Source: Comamonadaceae bacterium ALPHA2B (GTDB taxonomy: Bacteria; Pseudomonadota; Gammaproteobacteria; Burkholderiales; Burkholderiaceae_C). From it: a DNA stretch of 64,000 nt. A program made the position numbers and the translations under genes. A model generated the notes under the pieces. That model made no database searches. It worked only from the letters and a program-made list of their open reading frames with translations, and was not told the origin of the DNA. Shown here one piece after another: positions 61,421 to 64,000 of this stretch. Position 1 is the stretch's first letter. Every line of letters starts with the position of its first letter. Location: NCBI GenBank assembly GCA_005503065.1, contig SCOE01000006.1, forward strand, positions 124,001 through 188,000, written 5' to 3'.

Positions 61421-62431
61421 TCAAGGCACCAGGACGAGTTTTCCGAACACCTGGCCGCTCTCCAGCAGTGCATGGGCTTGCGCGGCTTGAGGCAGCGGCA
61501 GGCAGGCATGGACGCGGGGCGCGATACGCCCGCTGGCGAGCAGCGGCAGAACATGACGGGTGAGCGCTTGCGCCATGCGCGCCTTCTCGGCATGCGTCTG
61601 CGGCCGCATGGTGGATGAATGCAGGCTCAGCTGGCGCTGCATCAGCGTGAGCAACTCGACCGTGACGGCCGAGCCCTGCATGAAGGACAGGCTCACATGT
61701 CGGCCGCCGAAGGCCATGGCCTGCAGGTTGCGGCGCACGTAGTCGCCACCCACGATGTCCAGCACCACGTCCACGCCGCGGCCTTCGGTGAAGTCCAGGC
61801 AGGCCTGGACGAAGTCGGTGCTGCGCCAGCAGACCCCCAAGTCCGCACCCAGGGCCTTGATTTCGCCCGCGCGGGCCTCATTGCCTGCGGTGGCCACCAC
61901 GGTGCAGCCGGCCGCGTGCGCGATCTGCACGGCGAGCGTGCCGATGCCGCCTGCGGCGCCGTGGATCAGCACGGTCTCGCCCATGCGCAGGCGGCCCAGC
62001 TCGAACAGGTTGTGCCACACCGTGAACAGGCCTTCGGGCAGCGCGGCGGCTTCGGCGTCGGTGAGCCGCTCGGGCACCGCAAACGAGTGGTCGACCGCCG
62101 CCACGCACCACGGTGCATAGCCGCCGCCAGGCACGAGCGCCATGCGCCGCTGGCCCAGCAGCGTCGGGGCGACACCGGGACCGCACGCGACGACTTCGCC
62201 GCAGACCTCCAGACCCAGCACATCGGTGATGCCGGGCGCGGGCTTGGCGATGCCCTGGCGCTGCATGATGTCGGGCCGGTTGATGCCGGCGCCCAGCACG
62301 CGCAGCAGCACTTCGCCGGCGCCCGGACGCGGCACGGGGCGTTCGACCAGTGTCAGCACGCTGGCATCGCCGGGTTGTCGGGCGACGATGGCCTGCATGG
62401 AGGCGGGCAGGGATGGCACTGCTGCATTCAT
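61421..62431 (-). CDS. PIG3-type NAD(P)H quinone oxidoreductase
   Basis: The 336-residue MDR has the PIG3-like start SMQAIVARQPGDASVLTL, GAGINRPDIMQRQG and the nucleotide motif IHGAAGGIGTLAVQIAH. HEAGIFVWHNLFELGRL-like sequence (here EGLFTVWHNLFELGRL) precedes it. It reduces quinones or enones. It overlaps the upstream ABC ATPase gene (ATGA) and is followed closely by the GST gene, so a shared transcript is likely. Confidence 0.9.
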   Translation of the reverse strand: MNAAVPSLPASMQAIVARQPGDASVLTLVERPVPRPGAGEVLLRVLGAGINRPDIMQRQGIAKPAPGITDVLGLEVCGEVVACGPGVAPTLLGQRRMALVPGGGYAPWCVAAVDHSFAVPERLTDAEAAALPEGLFTVWHNLFELGRLRMGETVLIHGAAGGIGTLAVQIAHAAGCTVVATAGNEARAGEIKALGADLGVCWRSTDFVQACLDFTEGRGVDVVLDIVGGDYVRRNLQAMAFGGRHVSLSFMQGSAVTVELLTLMQRQLSLHSSTMRPQTHAEKARMAQALTRHVLPLLASGRIAPRVHACLPLPQAAQAHALLESGQVFGKLVLVP

Positions 62432-63558
62432 GGCCGGGGAGCGAAGACGCTCACGCCTTCGTCGGCCAGTGCCAGGCCCGCGACGGACCCCACGGGCCAT
62501 TGCTGCATGGCTGAAAGGCCCGGGCTGCGCACGGTGATGATCTGGCGTGCCGTCATCGGCAGGTCCACGTCGACGAAGGTATTGATGTGGTCGCCTTGGA
62601 ACACGTGGTTGATCACCGTGCCGCTGAGCACCGACGAGGCATGCAGGTGTTCCAGCCGCATGTGCTCGGGCCTCACGTAGACGTCCAGCCGCGCCCCTTC
62701 GTGCGATCCATGCACGACCCGGTCCTGCGGGAGGCTGATCAGCCCCGAGCCCAGGCGCAGTTGCACATCGCCTGCCATCTTGCCGTGGTAGTGCGCGGGC
62801 AGGATGTTCACATCGCCGACGAACGAGGCGACGAAAGGGTCCTGCGGATTTCTGTAGAGCTCTGCCGGCGGCGCGATCTGGCAGATCACGCCGGCCGACA
62901 TCACCGCAATCCGATCGGACATGGCCAGCGCCTCGCCCTGGTCGTGCGTGACGAAGACCGTGGTCAGGCCCAGCCGCCGCTGGATCTCGCGGATCTCCAC
63001 CTGCATGGAGCCGCGCAGGCTCTTGTCCAGGGCCGAGAAGGGCTCGTCGAGCAGCAGCACCTTGGGCTGGATCACGAGCGCACGGGCCAGCGCCACGCGC
63101 TGTTGCTGACCGCCCGAGAGCTCGCGCGGCTTGCGGTGCCCCAGTCCTTCGAGCTTGACCAAGGCCATGGCCTCGCCGACGCGCCGGGATGCCTCCTCCT
63201 TGGCCACGCCCTGCATGCGCAGGCCGTAACCGATGTTGCGCTCCACCGTCATGTGCGGGAACAGCGCGTAGTTCTGGAACACCAGGCCGATCTGGCGCCT
63301 GTGAGGAGGCTCGCTGGTAACGGGTTGACCATCGATGAAGACCTCGCCGCGATCAGCCTCGGCGAAGCCGGCGATCAGGTTCAGCAGCGTGGTCTTGCCG
63401 CAGCCCGATGGGCCGAGCAGCGTCAGAAACTCGCCGCGCCGGATCTTCAGCGAGACCTCGCGCAGCACGGTCTGCTCGCCGTACTTCTTGACGACGCCTT
63501 CGATGCTGACGGCCGTGTCGGTCGGTGCAAGGTCGAGCTCGGAAGGGACAGGATTCAT
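62428..63558 (-). CDS. ABC transporter ATPase, PotA/FbpC/MalK type
   Basis: The 376-residue ATPase has Walker A GPSGCGKTT (49-57), the Q-loop VFQNYALFPHMTV, the signature LSGGQQQR (147-154), Walker B VLLLDEP with D-loop SALD, and switch His in THDQ. A C-terminal TOBE-like regulatory region (about 240-376) follows. This type energises import of polyamines, iron, sugars or organic acids. No permease or binding-protein gene of the same system is next to it, which is unusual. It opens the (-) operon with the quinone oxidoreductase. Confidence 0.93.
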   Translation of the reverse strand: MNPVPSELDLAPTDTAVSIEGVVKKYGEQTVLREVSLKIRRGEFLTLLGPSGCGKTTLLNLIAGFAEADRGEVFIDGQPVTSEPPHRRQIGLVFQNYALFPHMTVERNIGYGLRMQGVAKEEASRRVGEAMALVKLEGLGHRKPRELSGGQQQRVALARALVIQPKVLLLDEPFSALDKSLRGSMQVEIREIQRRLGLTTVFVTHDQGEALAMSDRIAVMSAGVICQIAPPAELYRNPQDPFVASFVGDVNILPAHYHGKMAGDVQLRLGSGLISLPQDRVVHGSHEGARLDVYVRPEHMRLEHLHASSVLSGTVINHVFQGDHINTFVDVDLPMTARQIITVRSPGLSAMQQWPVGSVAGLALADEGVSVFAPRP

Positions 63559-63823
63559 GCCGGGGACGATAAGTCAATCGGCCGTCGGAGGGCATTTGCG
63601 GAAATTGAGGCTGCCCCTCGGAAAAAACGAAACGAGCGTCGGAGCCGGCGATCGCCGTGCGCGTCGGCCGCGAATGCGGCGCTTCATATTTTCCTAAGCC
63701 TTGCGTCCGAAAAACGTGATTCTCAAAGGCTGCACCCTTCATCAGACTCGGCCCCCATCGGTGTCTGGCACCGCCGGATTGCCCGGCCGAAACACCAGCG
63801 GCGACTGTTCTGAGGAATACCAA

Positions 63824-64000
63824 ATGTCAGTGGAAAAGATCAACACCCTGGTGGTCGGCGCAGGCCAGGCCGGCATCGCGATGAGCGAGCATCTGGCAGC
63901 CATGGGGGTGCCGCACATCGTGCTGGAGCGCAAGCGCATCGCCGAGCGGTGGCGCTCGGAGCGCTGGGATTCATTGGTGGCCAACGGTCCTGCCTGGCAC
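63824..64000 (+). CDS. Flavin-containing monooxygenase-like protein, 5' part only
   Basis: The ATG at 63824 follows a TGAGGAA ribosome site, and the frame stays open to the window end (59 codons). The start SVEKINTLVVGAGQAGIAMSEHL is an FAD-binding motif, and RWRSERWDSLVANGP is typical of flavin monooxygenases of the trimethylamine/Baeyer-Villiger group. The rest lies outside the window. It diverges from the ABC ATPase gene across 265 bases in which no operator-like motif of the island was seen. Confidence 0.8.
   Translation, partial: MSVEKINTLVVGAGQAGIAMSEHLAAMGVPHIVLERKRIAERWRSERWDSLVANGPAWH

Noticed and set aside
63590-63625. GAGG/CCTC stem next to an A-run as a terminator
   Set aside because: The stem is only four pairs and lies upstream of, not after, the leftward gene.

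Overview
The window is GC-rich DNA (about two thirds G+C, judged by eye) with tightly packed genes, many ATGA or GTGA stop/start overlaps, and four Bug/TctC-type periplasmic binding proteins. That mix points to a betaproteobacterium of the order Burkholderiales (Alcaligenaceae or Comamonadaceae type); the genus cannot be fixed from the sequence. No rRNA, tRNA, CRISPR array, integrase or insertion sequence was seen.

Positions 1-54 kb look like one large catabolic island. It encodes a phthalate-family Rieske oxygenase, a P450, a VanB-type [2Fe-2S] reductase, alcohol and aldehyde dehydrogenases, two acyl-CoA ligases, a class III CoA-transferase, an alpha-methylacyl-CoA racemase, five acyl-CoA dehydrogenases, two KstD-like flavoproteins, five enoyl-CoA hydratase/isomerase family proteins (one fused in a FadB-type protein), two MaoC-type hydratases, three thiolase-fold/DUF35 pairs, one canonical thiolase, two SDRs, two APH-type kinases (one with a DUF6285 partner) and four Bug proteins. 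The likely logic is oxidation of a methyl or ring carbon to an acid, CoA activation, racemisation of a methyl branch, then desaturation, hydration and carbon-carbon cleavage. The substrate is unknown; an isoprenoid or alicyclic acid is my inference.

About sixteen copies of a palindrome of the form TGGT-N3-ACCA lie in front of nearly every transcription unit between 5.6 and 54.1 kb, and several overlap sigma70-like promoters. The pattern is that of FadR-type GntR/FCD regulators, and three such regulators are encoded here (3.5-4.3, 24.3-25.2 and 25.2-26.0 kb). The island therefore looks like a single dispersed regulon. A second theme is the resemblance of 13.8-19.2 kb and 45.4-48.5 kb to the lva (levulinate) genes of Pseudomonas putida, which suggests that gamma-hydroxyacyl-CoA intermediates are handled through phosphorylation.

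Layout: 0-5.6 kb (-) nitroreductase, DUF35/thiolase-like pair, Bug, GntR, Rieske oxygenase; 5.8-7.5 (-) KstD-like; 7.5-11.7 (+) CoA-transferase, thiolase-like/DUF35, acyl-CoA dehydrogenase; 11.9-20.3 (+) ligases, dehydrogenase pair, kinase pair, Bug; 20.3-28.5 (-) decayed hydratase, KstD-like, Bug, MaoC, two GntR, isomerase, DUF35/thiolase-like pair; 28.6-34.2 (+) SDR and hydratase operon; 34.2-40.4 (-) alcohol dehydrogenase, AraC, P450, aldehyde dehydrogenase, reductase; 40.9-48.5 (+) NPD flavoprotein, beta-oxidation set, kinase; 48.6-51.7 (-) racemase, hydratase, quinone oxidoreductase; 51.8-52.8 (+) Bug; 52.8-54.0 (-) acyl-CoA dehydrogenase.

Right of 54.1 kb the operator motif disappears. 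This part holds a hybrid histidine kinase, a TetR regulator with twin operators and a divergent hypothetical gene, several small hypothetical genes, and a (-) operon of an ABC ATPase, a quinone oxidoreductase, a GST, an AroQ-like protein and a 2-hydroxyacid dehydrogenase. The window ends inside a flavin monooxygenase-like gene.
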